64,000 nucleotides of DNA from Myxococcaceae bacterium. GTDB taxonomy: Bacteria > Myxococcota > Myxococcia > Myxococcales > Myxococcaceae. The stretch spans positions 1 to 64,000 of the forward strand of contig JADGRA010000024.1 in assembly GCA_017881265.1 (NCBI GenBank), in the 5' to 3' direction. The notes beneath the pieces are model-generated. The model was given only the letters and a program-made list of their open reading frames with translations, searched no databases and had not been told where the DNA came from. The position numbers and the translations under genes were made by a program. Position 1 is the first letter of the stretch; each line of letters opens with the position of its first letter. Of this stretch, positions 32,390 to 41,527 are shown one piece after another.

Positions 32390-33628
32390 TCAGCGCGCCG
32401 CCGGGAGGCCGGCCCCGGGCGCGGCGGCCTTGGTGGCAGCGGCGGCTTGCGCGGGCGGGGTACCCGCTACGGGCGCTACCGGCGGCTTGTCCGCCACCTG
32501 CACCGGCTCGCCGTTGGACAGTTCGGGGCTCGGGTTGAGGATGACGGTCTCTCCTCCTTGCAACCCGGTGAGGATTTGCACCGTGCGCCCGCTGTCATCG
32601 CCCGTCTGCACCTGCTGGAGCCGCACCTTCGCGTCCTCGACCACGGCCACGAAGAGCTTGTCGCCACGCCACACGAGCGCCTCGCCGGGAACCAGCGGCG
32701 AACGGGCGCCGCGCAGCAGCAAGGTCGCCTTGACGAACTGGCCGGGGAATAGCCGCGGCGGGCGGTTGTCCACGTCCATCTCGCACAGCATGGTTCTCGT
32801 CTTGGGGTCGAGCCCCATGGACATGCGGCTCACCGTCGCCTCGATGGGATGGGACGGGTCGCTGTCCGTGGTGAGGGTCACCCGGTCGCCGATTTGAAGC
32901 CGGGAGGCGTCCGACTGGCCGACGTAGACTTGTACCCGGAGCCGGTCGACGTCTGCCAAGTCCACCACCGGCTGCACCGCGGACGTGTTGCCGGTGCCGG
33001 ACGGGACCAGCGCGCCCACGTCGACGTAGCGGGCGGTGACGAAGCCGCTGAAGGGTGCGCGGATGACCTCATAGGACTGTTGCGCGAGCGCCTGGTGCAG
33101 CGTCGCCTCGGCCACCCGGACGCCCGCGGTGGCGTTGTCCAGGTCCTGCTGGGAGACGACCCCGTCAGGGCGCAAGCCCGCCGTCCGCGCCAGCACCTGC
33201 CGCTTCAGCGCGAGGTCCGCCTGGGCCCCGGCCACCGCCTGGTCCGTCTCCGGCGACTCGAGCCGGACCAGCAGGTCGCCCTTCTTGACGCGGGTTCCCT
33301 TGTCCACCGGGATGTCCACGACGTAGCCGGCCACCTTGGAGTAGAGCGTGACCTGCGCCCAGCCGCGCACCTCGGCCGGCAGGGTGAGGCTCTGTTCCGA
33401 CGGGGACACCGACACCTGGACCACCTGCACCGTGTTCCCCTTGGTGATGGCCACGTTGCGGTTGCGGACCTCGGCGGCCTCGGCGTTGTGACGTCGCCAG
33501 GCCAAGAGGACAACGCCGAGGACGGCCACCAGCACCACCGCGACCGACACCAGGGTGAGCGCGCGGGGCCGGCGGCCGGGGGGGGTCGAGTCGCTGGACA
33601 CGTTCGTCTCGTCGGCTTTCATGCTCAT
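32390..33628 (-). CDS. RND efflux membrane fusion protein
   Basis: 412 residues, ATG 33628 overlapping the permease stop by four bases (ATGA). One N-terminal transmembrane anchor (about 24-43, LVSVAVVLVAVLGVVLLAW), then the MFP fold: SEQSLTLPAEVRGWAQVTLY, SKVAGYVVDIPVDKGTRVKK (lipoyl half 1), a helical hairpin (about 130-180), VIRAPFSGFVTARYVDVGAL (lipoyl half 2), then beta-barrel and C-terminal domains. The C-terminus is Pro/Ala-rich. It bridges the inner-membrane pump and an outer-membrane channel. No outer-membrane factor is encoded next to it, so a channel encoded elsewhere is needed. Confidence 0.92.
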   Translation of the reverse strand: MSMKADETNVSSDSTPPGRRPRALTLVSVAVVLVAVLGVVLLAWRRHNAEAAEVRNRNVAITKGNTVQVVQVSVSPSEQSLTLPAEVRGWAQVTLYSKVAGYVVDIPVDKGTRVKKGDLLVRLESPETDQAVAGAQADLALKRQVLARTAGLRPDGVVSQQDLDNATAGVRVAEATLHQALAQQSYEVIRAPFSGFVTARYVDVGALVPSGTGNTSAVQPVVDLADVDRLRVQVYVGQSDASRLQIGDRVTLTTDSDPSHPIEATVSRMSMGLDPKTRTMLCEMDVDNRPPRLFPGQFVKATLLLRGARSPLVPGEALVWRGDKLFVAVVEDAKVRLQQVQTGDDSGRTVQILTGLQGGETVILNPSPELSNGEPVQVADKPPVAPVAGTPPAQAAAATKAAAPGAGLPAAR

Positions 33629-36600
33629 CCTCGGGCTCCGGCGCTCGCGCCCGCGCTCTCGGCGGTGAATTGCTGGTCCAGTTGGTGGGCGCTCGGCGGG
33701 GCTTTGCGAAGGACGGTGTAAACGAGCGGCACCAGGAAGAGGGTCACGACGGTGGCCATCAACAGCCCCCCGATGACGGCGCGGCCGAGGGGGGCATTCT
33801 GCTCGCCGCCCTCGCCCAGCGCGAAGGCCATCGGCAGCATGCCCAGTATCATCGCCAACGCAGTCATCAGCACCGGCCGCAGGCGAGTCCTCCCCGCCTC
33901 GAGGGCCCCTTCCAGGGCGCCGAGGTTCCGCTCGACCCGAATCTCATTGGCGAAGTTGACCAGCAGGATGCTGTTCGAGACGGCGATGCCCACCGCCATG
34001 ATGGTGCCCATGAAGGACTCGACGTTGAGGGTGGTGCCGGTGAGGGCCAGCATCCACAGCACCCCGACCAGCGCGCCCGGGACGGCCACCATGATGATGA
34101 GCGGGTCGAGCCAGGATTGAAAGAGCACCACCATGAGCAGGTAGACGAGCACGATGGCCAGCAAGAGTCCGCCGGCCAGGCTGGAGAAGGAGCTGTTCAT
34201 GCTCTCAATCTGGCCCCGCAGGGTGATGCGCATGGTGGGGGGGACACCCTGGAGGCCAGCAATGGCCTTCTGGATGTCGGCGCCAATGGCGCCGAGGTCT
34301 CGACCATCGGCATTGCCCTGCACGTTGATGACGCGCTGGATGGTGGAATGGTTGACGCTTCCCAGCGTCCGTCCCGGGCCAATCCGCGAGATGGTGCCCA
34401 GGTAGGCCGCCCCGGATGTCGTCGCAGCGTCGGTGGGGGAGCGGGCAATGTTCTGATTGATGGACTGACCAGCCGTGGTGATGGGCGTGGCAAGCAGGTC
34501 CCCGGTGCTTTCCATCCGGTCGATGGGTGTCTGCACCACCACCAGGTAGTTCACGTTGTTCTTGGGGTTGAGCCAGAACGAGGGGTTCACCAGCGTGCTG
34601 CTGGCCAGCGTGGTCAGCAGGTCATTGGCCACGTCCTTTTGTGAGAGGCCGACGCGTGCCGCCTCGTCGCGGTTCACGTCGAGCTTCAGCGTCGGGTAGT
34701 CCAGAATCTGCGCGATGCGGACGTCGGCCAGGCCAGGAATGTGGCGCATGCGCGCCGCAAGCTGCCGTCCCACCTCGTACCCCTGGTCCAGGTCATTGGC
34801 CTGGATTTGCACGTCGATGGGGGCGGACAGGCCGAAGTTGAGCACCTGGCTGACGATGTCCGCTGGCTGGAAGTAGAGGGTGCTGCCGGGGAAGTCCCGC
34901 GGCAGCTCCTCGCGAATCCTTCGCATGTACTGCTCGGTCGGTCGGTGCCCCGGCCTCAGGGAGATGAGGATTTCTGCGTCCTGGGGGCCGATGTTGTCGG
35001 TGGCGACGAAGGCCAGGTTGTAGGAGAGCGGGATGCCGATGTTGTCGTTGAGTGCGGTGAGCTCCTCGGCCGGGATGATGGCGCGGATTTTCTGCTCCGC
35101 CGCGAGCACCAGTCGCTCCGTCTCGCTGAGCCGGGTGCCGATGGGGGCCCGGAAGTGCAGCTTCATGAGTCCGGCATCCACCGGCGGGAAGAAGTCCAGA
35201 CCGACGACGAAGGGAAGTCCCAGGGACACGGCCAGGACGACGCCTGCGGTCCCCAACACCCAGCCTCGGTGCTGCAGCACCTCCACCAGGGCAGCGGCGT
35301 AGCGGCTGCGGAACTTCTCGAAGCCCCCGTCGCGCCAGCGATTGAAGCGGGCCCAGCGGTTTGTGCCATCGCCGAGGTCGACCGCCTCCTTCTCCATCAG
35401 CATGCGGGCGAGCACCGGGACCAGCGTCCGGCTCAGCAGGTAGGAGGCGAGCATCGAGATGACCACCGCCAGCGCCAGCGGCGTGAAGAGGAAGCGCGCC
35501 GGGCCGGTGAGCAGCACCACCGGGAAGAAGACGATGCAGATGGTGAGGGTGGCGGCGATGGCCGGGGTCGCCACCTGGTGGGCGCTGTCCAGAATGGCGA
35601 CCATCAGCTTCGGCTCGTGGTGGCGGTTGCGATGGATGTTCTCCACCTCCACGGTGGCGTCGTCGACCAGCATCCCGATGGCGAGCGCCAGGCCGCCCAG
35701 GGTCATGATGTTGAAGGTCTGGTCGGACAGGAACAGGCCACTCACGCCCACCAGGAGCGCCAGCGGGATGGAGCTCGAGACGATGAGCACGCTGCGCCAG
35801 CTCCCGAGGAAGAAGAGAATCATCAGCGAGACCAGGATGGAGCTGGCGACGGCCTCGTGGAGCACGTTGCTGAGCGCCGCTCGCACGAAGACCGACTGGT
35901 CGAAGTCGATTTTCAGCTCCATGCCCTGCGGTGCCGCGGCCTGGATTTGCGGGAGCAACTCCCGAACGCCATCCACCACGGCCAGCGTCGAGGCATCGCT
36001 GTGCTTCAGGATGGCCAGGTAGCTGGCCCGCTTGCCGGCGATGTGGACCTGGTTGTACTGGACGGCGTAGCCGTCACGCACACGGGCCACGTCCCCCAGA
36101 CGCACGGTGGCGCCATTCACCACCTTCACCGGGAGCTCGTTGAATTGCTCCACCGTCTCGGGGCTCGAGTTGAGCTTGACGTTGTACTCGGTGTTGCCGA
36201 TTTGCGCCGTCCCGGCTGGGACGATGACGTTGGAGGCGAGCAGCGCGGTGACGACGTCCTGCGGAGAAAGTCCCTTGGCAGAGGTCGCCGCCGGATTCAC
36301 GTCGACCATGATTTGACGCTGCTTGCCGCCGTAGGGGCCCGGGATGGACGTCCCTGGGATGGTGAAGAGCCGGATGCGCAGGAAGTTGAGGCTGTAGTCG
36401 AACAGCTGCTGCTCGGACAGCGTCGGGCTGCTGGTGGTGAGCTGGGCCACCGGGACGTTTCCGGCGTTGTAGCGCAGCACGTTCGGGGGCTGAATCCCGG
36501 GCGGCATGATGCGGCTGGCCGTCTGCGACACCGAGCTGATTTGGGCGATGGCCGTCCCGAGGTCCGCGCCAGGCTGGAAGTAGATTTTCAGCAGGCCGAT

Positions 36601-36864
36601 GCCGGCGATGGACTGGGACTCGATGTGCTGAATCCCGTCGATGGTGGTGGAATAGGCCCGCTCGCTGATGAGGACGATGCGGCGCTCCATGTCCTCCGCC
36701 GACAAGCCCGGGTAATTCCACACCACCACCACCACCGGGATGTCGATGCTGGGGAAGATGTCCTTGTTCATCCGCACCGCGGACATGACCCCGAAGATGA
36801 AGATGAGGGCCGACAACACGGCGACGGTGTAGGGGCGCCGAAGCGCTAGCCGGACAATCCACAT
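33625..36864 (-). CDS. RND efflux permease (HAE1 family)
   Basis: 1079 residues with the RND plan: TM1 (about 12-30), a large periplasmic loop, TM2-6, then TM7, a second loop and TM8-12. TM4 carries the proton-relay Asp pair in LAIGMLVDDATVEVENIHRN. Other markers: SSSIPLALLVGVSGLFLSDQ and the TM11/12 stretch MAVGIAVSNSILLVNFANEI. It is the multidrug (HAE1-type) rather than the metal (CzcA) version, judged by the Asp-Asp motif. It is first in the operon with the MFP gene overlapping by ATGA. It exports small hydrophobic compounds; the actual substrates cannot be told from sequence. Confidence 0.93.
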   Translation of the reverse strand: MWIVRLALRRPYTVAVLSALIFIFGVMSAVRMNKDIFPSIDIPVVVVVWNYPGLSAEDMERRIVLISERAYSTTIDGIQHIESQSIAGIGLLKIYFQPGADLGTAIAQISSVSQTASRIMPPGIQPPNVLRYNAGNVPVAQLTTSSPTLSEQQLFDYSLNFLRIRLFTIPGTSIPGPYGGKQRQIMVDVNPAATSAKGLSPQDVVTALLASNVIVPAGTAQIGNTEYNVKLNSSPETVEQFNELPVKVVNGATVRLGDVARVRDGYAVQYNQVHIAGKRASYLAILKHSDASTLAVVDGVRELLPQIQAAAPQGMELKIDFDQSVFVRAALSNVLHEAVASSILVSLMILFFLGSWRSVLIVSSSIPLALLVGVSGLFLSDQTFNIMTLGGLALAIGMLVDDATVEVENIHRNRHHEPKLMVAILDSAHQVATPAIAATLTICIVFFPVVLLTGPARFLFTPLALAVVISMLASYLLSRTLVPVLARMLMEKEAVDLGDGTNRWARFNRWRDGGFEKFRSRYAAALVEVLQHRGWVLGTAGVVLAVSLGLPFVVGLDFFPPVDAGLMKLHFRAPIGTRLSETERLVLAAEQKIRAIIPAEELTALNDNIGIPLSYNLAFVATDNIGPQDAEILISLRPGHRPTEQYMRRIREELPRDFPGSTLYFQPADIVSQVLNFGLSAPIDVQIQANDLDQGYEVGRQLAARMRHIPGLADVRIAQILDYPTLKLDVNRDEAARVGLSQKDVANDLLTTLASSTLVNPSFWLNPKNNVNYLVVVQTPIDRMESTGDLLATPITTAGQSINQNIARSPTDAATTSGAAYLGTISRIGPGRTLGSVNHSTIQRVINVQGNADGRDLGAIGADIQKAIAGLQGVPPTMRITLRGQIESMNSSFSSLAGGLLLAIVLVYLLMVVLFQSWLDPLIIMVAVPGALVGVLWMLALTGTTLNVESFMGTIMAVGIAVSNSILLVNFANEIRVERNLGALEGALEAGRTRLRPVLMTALAMILGMLPMAFALGEGGEQNAPLGRAVIGGLLMATVVTLFLVPLVYTVLRKAPPSAHQLDQQFTAESAGASAGARG

Positions 36865-37183
36865 CGCTTGCCCATCCTCCGGGGCCAGGCTTCCACGGCC
36901 AGGCGAGAATTCCTAACGTAGCCTTCTGGCCAAGTCGATGCGTTCGCAACGAAATGTCCTGTAAAGCGCGCAACGGCTCCATGCGCCCAAAGCACGGGAG
37001 ACGTTGGCCCCCCCGGCCACGCTGGCTCCCCGCGGGGCACGGGCGTGGACGGCCGGCCCCCGGGGGGGGAAGCACCGTCCGGCCGCGGGACGTTTTGGGA
37101 TGCCGCGCGCGCTGGCGGGCCCCCGGGGCGGCCCGGGGTGGCAGTAACCCTCCGTGGCAGTGCAGCGTACGCAGGGGCGGGTT
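36865..37183. other. G/C-homopolymer-rich divergent intergenic stretch
   Basis: About 320 bases between the RND permease (minus) and the MsrB gene (plus). It contains long G and C runs (for example 37060-37070 and 37120-37135) and no supported gene. It must carry promoters for both sides; I see no clear operator. Confidence 0.4.
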
Positions 37184-37693
37184 ATGCAACGCAGCACTAA
37201 TCCTCGGCGCGTGCTTCTCCTCGCGGCCGCCACACTCGGCGGCGCGGCGGTGGTACGCGCCCTGCGTGGGAGTCCCGCCGTGGCGAAGCCTGTCCAGGAA
37301 ACCTTTGAAGTGGTGAAGACAGACGAAGAGTGGAAGGCGCAGCTGTCGCCTGCCGCCTACCGCGTCCTGCGCCAGCACGGGACGGAGCGCGCCGGGACGA
37401 GTCCGCTCGACCACGAGAAGCGTCCCGGCACCTTCCTCTGCGGAGCCTGCGCGTTGCCGCTGTTCTCCTCGGAGAAGAAATTCGACAGCGGCACGGGCTG
37501 GCCCAGCTTCTTCGCACCCATCGAGGGTGCGGTGGGCACCACCGAGGACCGCGGCTTTTTCATGGTGCGCACCGAGGTGCACTGCCATCGCTGCGGAGGC
37601 CACTTGGGCCACGTCTTCGACGACGGGCCGGCGCCGACGGGCAAACGCTACTGCATGAATGGCGCGGCCCTGGCGTTCGAGGCCAAGGGCTAA
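37184..37693 (+). CDS. msrB: Exported methionine-R-sulfoxide reductase B
   Basis: 169 residues from ATG 37184. The N-terminus (NPRRVLLLAAATLGGAAVV) has paired Arg before a hydrophobic core, a Tat-like signal, then the MsrB domain from about 40: DEEWKAQLSPAAYRVLRQHG, FLCGACALPLFSSEKKFDSG, TGWPSFFAPI, CHRCGGHLGHVFDDGP and the catalytic Cys in KRYCMNGAALAF. The zinc site is formed by the two CxxC pairs (CGAC, CHRC). MsrB reduces methionine-R-sulfoxide in proteins. The signal sequence implies repair of envelope proteins; Tat export is inference and a Sec route remains possible. The GTG at 37154 is an alternative start. Confidence 0.92.
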   Translation: MQRSTNPRRVLLLAAATLGGAAVVRALRGSPAVAKPVQETFEVVKTDEEWKAQLSPAAYRVLRQHGTERAGTSPLDHEKRPGTFLCGACALPLFSSEKKFDSGTGWPSFFAPIEGAVGTTEDRGFFMVRTEVHCHRCGGHLGHVFDDGPAPTGKRYCMNGAALAFEAKG

Positions 37694-37703
37694 ACGCGCT
37701 GTG

Positions 37704-38027
37704 TCAACGCGAGCGGGGAATGAGTCCGGGTAGCGGGGCGGGCGCCTCGTTGCGACGGCGGTCCGTGGAGCGGCGCTCGCCCATCTTCTCCAGGGGAATT
37801 TCCTTCATCGGCTCGGTGAGTCGGCGCGCTGTGACCAGCACGTCGTCCACCTGGCGGATGAATGGGTCGACCGACGGTCCGTAGAATTTACGCAGCCCCT
37901 TGGCCATGGCTTCCAAGCGCTGGGCATGCTCCGACACCACCGGGGCCACCAGCCGCTGCGCGCGCTCGAAGACTTCGCGGAAGCGGTTGAGCTCGTCGAA
38001 GATGTCAAGGAGGGGTTCTCTGTCCAT
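37704..38027 (-). CDS. Small hypothetical helical protein
   Basis: 107 residues from ATG 38027. It is helical and charged (EPLLDIFDELNRFREVFERA, then QRLVAPVVSEHAQRLEAMAK), followed by a stretch ending in an Arg-rich tail (RRSTDRRRNEAPAPLPGL). No signal peptide or known domain is recognised. It converges with MsrB (11 bases apart) and lies downstream of the DUF2252 gene on the same strand. The high share of coding-type codons and the amphipathic pattern support a real gene. Function unknown. Confidence 0.65.
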   Translation of the reverse strand: MDREPLLDIFDELNRFREVFERAQRLVAPVVSEHAQRLEAMAKGLRKFYGPSVDPFIRQVDDVLVTARRLTEPMKEIPLEKMGERRSTDRRRNEAPAPLPGLIPRSR

Positions 38028-38116
38028 GCGGGAGTCCACCCGGGGGGGAGCCTGTTGCAGGAGGCGTACAGTCCTGTAGCGGAAAGGCTAGCCGGTGCCG
38101 GTGACACCGCCAGTTT

Positions 38117-39331
38117 TCAACCGGCCGTCTCGCGCGCAAGCGCCGCGTAGTGGAGGGCCGCCGCCTCGTATAGGCCCGCCAGCGTCACGGCGTTGTGCAG
38201 CAGCACCGACGCCTCGGCTGCCTTCCAGCGGGGCGCCCGCTTCGCGCCCCGGCGGTGCAGCGCCCCGCTGAGGGCGCCAAGGTAACGCAACACCGGCGCG
38301 CGCTGGCTTGCCGGAAGCTGGTCCAGCGACAGCCGGTCCTCCTGCGGCATGAGGCGCCGAACCAGCAGCGACCGCCCGGCCAACTCCGTCCTGCCGGCCA
38401 TGCGCGGTGGACTGGCCAGGCACTTGCGCAGCGCCTTCAGGACACGGCCGGCGCCCGGGCCGGCGTTGCCCATGGCAAAGGCCCGGCCGGACGGCTCGTC
38501 CTCCTCCTTCATGTCGAAAATCCAGCCTCCGTCCGGGCCGCCCTTGCCCGCCACGAGGACGGCAATGCGTAGCACGCCGAGGCTGCCCGTCCCCGCCACG
38601 TGAAAGGCGACGTCCACCACGTCCCAGGCCTCGCCGTGGTGGCCGCGCACGCCGCGCGGAAGCTCGGCGACGTACCGGGCGAAGGCCGCCACCGCCCGGC
38701 GGTGCAGCGCCCGGCTGAGGGGACGGTACCGCGGCCCGCGACTGAAGCGCCGCCCCTGGGCGGTGTGCTCGGTGCGCGCATCCAGTAGCTGCCGGCGCGT
38801 GCGCGTCGCTGCGCGCTCGAGCAGCGCAACCACCGCCTCGGGTGCGCGCCCGGCCCTGCCCGTCGCCCGGCCCACCAGCACCCCGTCGAGGACGGCCTCG
38901 GCAGCCGCGCGGACGCCCAGCGCGGGCAGCCCCCACGTGCGGGCGGCCAGCAGCGTGCTGGTCAGCAGGCGCAGGACGTCCAGGCGCTGGGGGCCGAAAA
39001 ACGCGTCGTCGAAGTCGTTGACATCGAAGGCGACGGCCTCGGACTTCGACTCGTCGAGGAGGGACTGCGGGCGGTAGACGCCAAAATTCTCAAGGTGCAG
39101 GTCGCCCGTCAGCCACCCGTCTCCCTCCGGGCCGACGGCGAGTTCCGGGACCTTGCGCAGGGCGGCATAGAACAGCGGGGCGGAACCGCGCAGAAAGTCG
39201 AAGGGCGAGGCGGCCATCCGCTCGCACTTGTGCTGCCAGAGCCAGCGCGAGCTGACCTCTCGCAGGTCCCGGGCCAGCTGCTTTTGCGCGAGCTGCGCCG
39301 GGTCGAGAAAATCGCGCCTGGAAGGCCCCAT
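38117..39331 (-). CDS. DUF2252 kinase-like protein
   Basis: 404 residues. DUF2252 proteins have a protein-kinase/aminoglycoside-phosphotransferase-like fold. Here the family signatures are KCERMAASPFDFLRGSAPLF, GDGWLTGDLHLENFGVYRPQ (catalytic-loop-like, with the Asp of GDLH), and AVAFDVNDFDDAFFGPQRLD (metal-binding Asp cluster), then LDVLRLLTSTLLAA. Substrates are unknown; the family is assumed to be a phosphotransferase by fold. It is cytoplasmic. The neighbours on either side are not obviously related. Confidence 0.88.
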   Translation of the reverse strand: MGPSRRDFLDPAQLAQKQLARDLREVSSRWLWQHKCERMAASPFDFLRGSAPLFYAALRKVPELAVGPEGDGWLTGDLHLENFGVYRPQSLLDESKSEAVAFDVNDFDDAFFGPQRLDVLRLLTSTLLAARTWGLPALGVRAAAEAVLDGVLVGRATGRAGRAPEAVVALLERAATRTRRQLLDARTEHTAQGRRFSRGPRYRPLSRALHRRAVAAFARYVAELPRGVRGHHGEAWDVVDVAFHVAGTGSLGVLRIAVLVAGKGGPDGGWIFDMKEEDEPSGRAFAMGNAGPGAGRVLKALRKCLASPPRMAGRTELAGRSLLVRRLMPQEDRLSLDQLPASQRAPVLRYLGALSGALHRRGAKRAPRWKAAEASVLLHNAVTLAGLYEAAALHYAALARETAG

Positions 39332-39437
39332 GTCCCTGGCCCTCTCCCTAGCACGGAGGGGCGAGGCACTGCCCCTGGCCCAAGCCCGGCCTCTGCCCCT
39401 CGACTGTGCTGGTGCGGCTGAGGGAACCTGCTAGGCC

Positions 39438-40838
39438 ATGTCCACCAGCCCGCTGCTCTCGGATGCCTTCGAGTACGCCCGCCGCTTTCAGGCCTCGCTC
39501 CCGAGCCGCCCGGTCGGCGCGCGGGCCTCGGCCAGCGACCTGCACCGCGTCTTCGACGTGCCGCTTTCCGAAGGGGGGGAGGACGCCCGGGCCGTGCTGC
39601 GCACCCTGGCCGAGCAGGGAGAGCCGGGCGTGGTGGCCTCGGCGGGCCCGCGCTTCTTCGGCTTTGTCATCGGCGGCAGCCACCCGGTGGCCCTGGCCGC
39701 CGACTGGCTGACCTCCAGCTGGGACCAGAACACCGGCCTCTACGTCACCTCGCCGCTGACCGCCGTGCTCGAGGGGACCGCGGGCCGCTGGCTGTGCGAG
39801 ATTTTTGGGCTGCCGCCGGAGTGTGGCGTCGGCTTCGTCACCGGGACGCAGCTCGCCAACCTCGTCGGGCTGGCCTGCGCCCGGCATGCCTTGCTGGCCC
39901 GGGCCGGCTGGGACGTCGAGGCGAAGGGGCTGCTCGGCGCCCCGGCCATGCCCATCGTGGTCGGCGAGGAAGTCCACGTCACCGTGCTGCGCGCCCTTCG
40001 CTTTTTGGGCCTCGGCGCGGAGACGGCAATTCGGGTGGCTGTGGACGCCGAGGGACGCATGCGCCCGGAGGCGCTGGCGCGCACCCTGGCGGGGCTTGGC
40101 CGTCCAGCCCTGGTGTGCGCCCAGGCCGGCAACGTCAACACCGGCGCCGTGGACCCGCTGGGCGCGGTGGCCGACGCCGTCGCGGCCCACCAGGGTTGGC
40201 TCCATGTCGACGGTGCCTTCGGCCTCTTTGCCCGCGTCGCCCCAAGCCGGCGCCACCTGGTGGAGGGCATGGAGCGGGCCGACTCCTGGGCGGTGGACAT
40301 GCACAAGTGGCTGAACGTGCCCTACGACGCCGGTGTGGCCATCGTCCGGGACGCCGCCCTCCTCAGGGCCAGCATGGGAAGCGACGCGGCGTACCTGGTG
40401 AAGTCTGCGCAGGAGCGGGACGGCGTGAATTTCGGACCGGAATTCTCCCGGCGTGCGCGCGGCATCCCCACCTACGCCACCCTGCGCACCCTCGGGCGCC
40501 AGGGCGTGGCCGAGCTGGTGGAGCGCTGCTGCGCCCTGGCCCTGCGCATGGCGGAGCGCCTCGGCGCGGCGCCGCACGTCCGGATTCTCAACGAGGTGGT
40601 CCTCAACCAGGTGCTGGTGCGCTTCGAATCGCCCCGGGGCGCCGACGCCGACGCCCTCACCCGAGAGGTGGTGGCCCGGGTGCAGGCGGAGGGCACCTGC
40701 TGGCTCGGGGGCACGGTGTGGCGGGGGCTGGCGGCGATGCGCGTCAGCGTCAGCGGATGGGCCACCACCGAGGCGGACATCGACCGCTCGGCGGAGGCCA
40801 TCCTGGGCTGCGCGCGTGCCGCCGAAAGTTCTCGCTAG
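39438..40838 (+). CDS. PLP-dependent amino acid decarboxylase family protein
   Basis: 466 residues. Fold-type I pyridoxal enzyme of the group II decarboxylase family (aromatic amino acid, glutamate or tyrosine/aspartate decarboxylases). Motifs: LTSSWDQNTGLYVTSPLTAV, GFVTGTQLANLVGLACARHA, VCAQAGNVNTGAVDPLGAVA, HVDGAFGLFARVAP and the PLP-lysine region SWAVDMHKWLNVPYDAG. Substrate specificity cannot be read by eye. It starts at ATG 39438, 12 bases after a TGA-free stretch; a strong hairpin follows the stop. The gene starts 106 bases from the divergent DUF2252 start. Confidence 0.9.
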   Translation: MSTSPLLSDAFEYARRFQASLPSRPVGARASASDLHRVFDVPLSEGGEDARAVLRTLAEQGEPGVVASAGPRFFGFVIGGSHPVALAADWLTSSWDQNTGLYVTSPLTAVLEGTAGRWLCEIFGLPPECGVGFVTGTQLANLVGLACARHALLARAGWDVEAKGLLGAPAMPIVVGEEVHVTVLRALRFLGLGAETAIRVAVDAEGRMRPEALARTLAGLGRPALVCAQAGNVNTGAVDPLGAVADAVAAHQGWLHVDGAFGLFARVAPSRRHLVEGMERADSWAVDMHKWLNVPYDAGVAIVRDAALLRASMGSDAAYLVKSAQERDGVNFGPEFSRRARGIPTYATLRTLGRQGVAELVERCCALALRMAERLGAAPHVRILNEVVLNQVLVRFESPRGADADALTREVVARVQAEGTCWLGGTVWRGLAAMRVSVSGWATTEADIDRSAEAILGCARAAESSR

Positions 40839-40857
40839 CCGCCCGTTTGCCGGGCGG
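40839..40857 (+). terminator. Hairpin terminator candidate
   Basis: CCGCCCG and CGGGCGG (40839-40845, 40851-40857) with loop TTTGC form a perfect 7-base stem immediately after the decarboxylase stop. It has no T-run after it. Confidence 0.6.
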
Positions 40858-40925
40858 GCGACGCGTCGGGGCTGCCGTGGACGCGGAGGCCACGGCGGTG
40901 GCAAGTTTTTCCCGAGGGACTGCCC

Positions 40926-41507
40926 ATGCACGTCGAGATTCGCGACCTCTCGCCGGAACTCTGGCCCGCGGTGGAGAGGCTGTTCGGCAAGAGCGGCGCC
41001 AGCAGCGGCTGCTGGTGCATGTTTTGGCGGCTGCAGGCGGGCGAGCCGTACGCCGCGCTCAAGGGGCCGGCGCTCAAGCGTCGCTTCCGGGCCCGCGTCG
41101 CGCGGGGCGACATCCAGGGGGCGCTGGCCTTCGCCGATGGGGAGCCGGTGGGCTGGGTCACCTACGGGCCGAGGACCGCCTTTCCACGCCTCGAACGGTC
41201 GCGAGGCCTGGCCTGTGAAGACGTCGGACAGGTGTGGAGCGTGCCCTGCTTCTTCATCAAGGCCGGTTTCCGCAAGCAGGGCCTCGCCTCGCGGCTTCTG
41301 GGCCACGCGGTCGAGAGGATGCGAGCGCAGGGGGCGCCTTGGGCTGAGGGGTACCCCGTCCAGCCGAAGCCGGGTGGCGCGATGCACCCGGCAGGCTTCA
41401 GCTACACCGGCACCGTGGCCATGTTCCAGAAAGCTGGCTTCGTCGTGGCCGCGCCGCCCGTGCATGCCAAGGTGCGCATGCGTCGTGCGTTGAGGTCCGG
41501 CCGCTGA
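40926..41507 (+). CDS. GNAT family N-acetyltransferase with a Cys-rich front motif
   Basis: 193 residues. The front carries SSGCWCMFWRLQAGEPY, a Cys/Trp motif found in a subgroup of GNAT proteins; acetyl-CoA motif A is FFIKAGFRKQGLASRLLGHA (about 116-135). The centre has LAFADGEPVGWVTYGPRTAF. GNAT enzymes acetylate amines; the acceptor is unknown. Start ATG 40926 without a strong ribosome site. It lies 87 bases after the decarboxylase stop and converges with a minus-strand protease-like gene. Confidence 0.87.
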   Translation: MHVEIRDLSPELWPAVERLFGKSGASSGCWCMFWRLQAGEPYAALKGPALKRRFRARVARGDIQGALAFADGEPVGWVTYGPRTAFPRLERSRGLACEDVGQVWSVPCFFIKAGFRKQGLASRLLGHAVERMRAQGAPWAEGYPVQPKPGGAMHPAGFSYTGTVAMFQKAGFVVAAPPVHAKVRMRRALRSGR

Positions 41508-41527
41508 CGGAGAGGACCCCGGGGCGT

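Noticed and set aside
34741-36849. 702-residue plus-strand open frame
   Set aside because: It is the antisense of the RND permease, with His/Asp/Arg-rich composition typical of a shadow frame in GC-rich DNA.
37050-37140. G/C-run stretch as a G-quadruplex or regulatory RNA
   Set aside because: The runs are frequent in GC-rich DNA and no stem with conserved features was seen.
39348-41465. 705-residue minus-strand open frame
   Set aside because: Antisense to the decarboxylase and GNAT genes; composition and lack of motifs mark it as a shadow.
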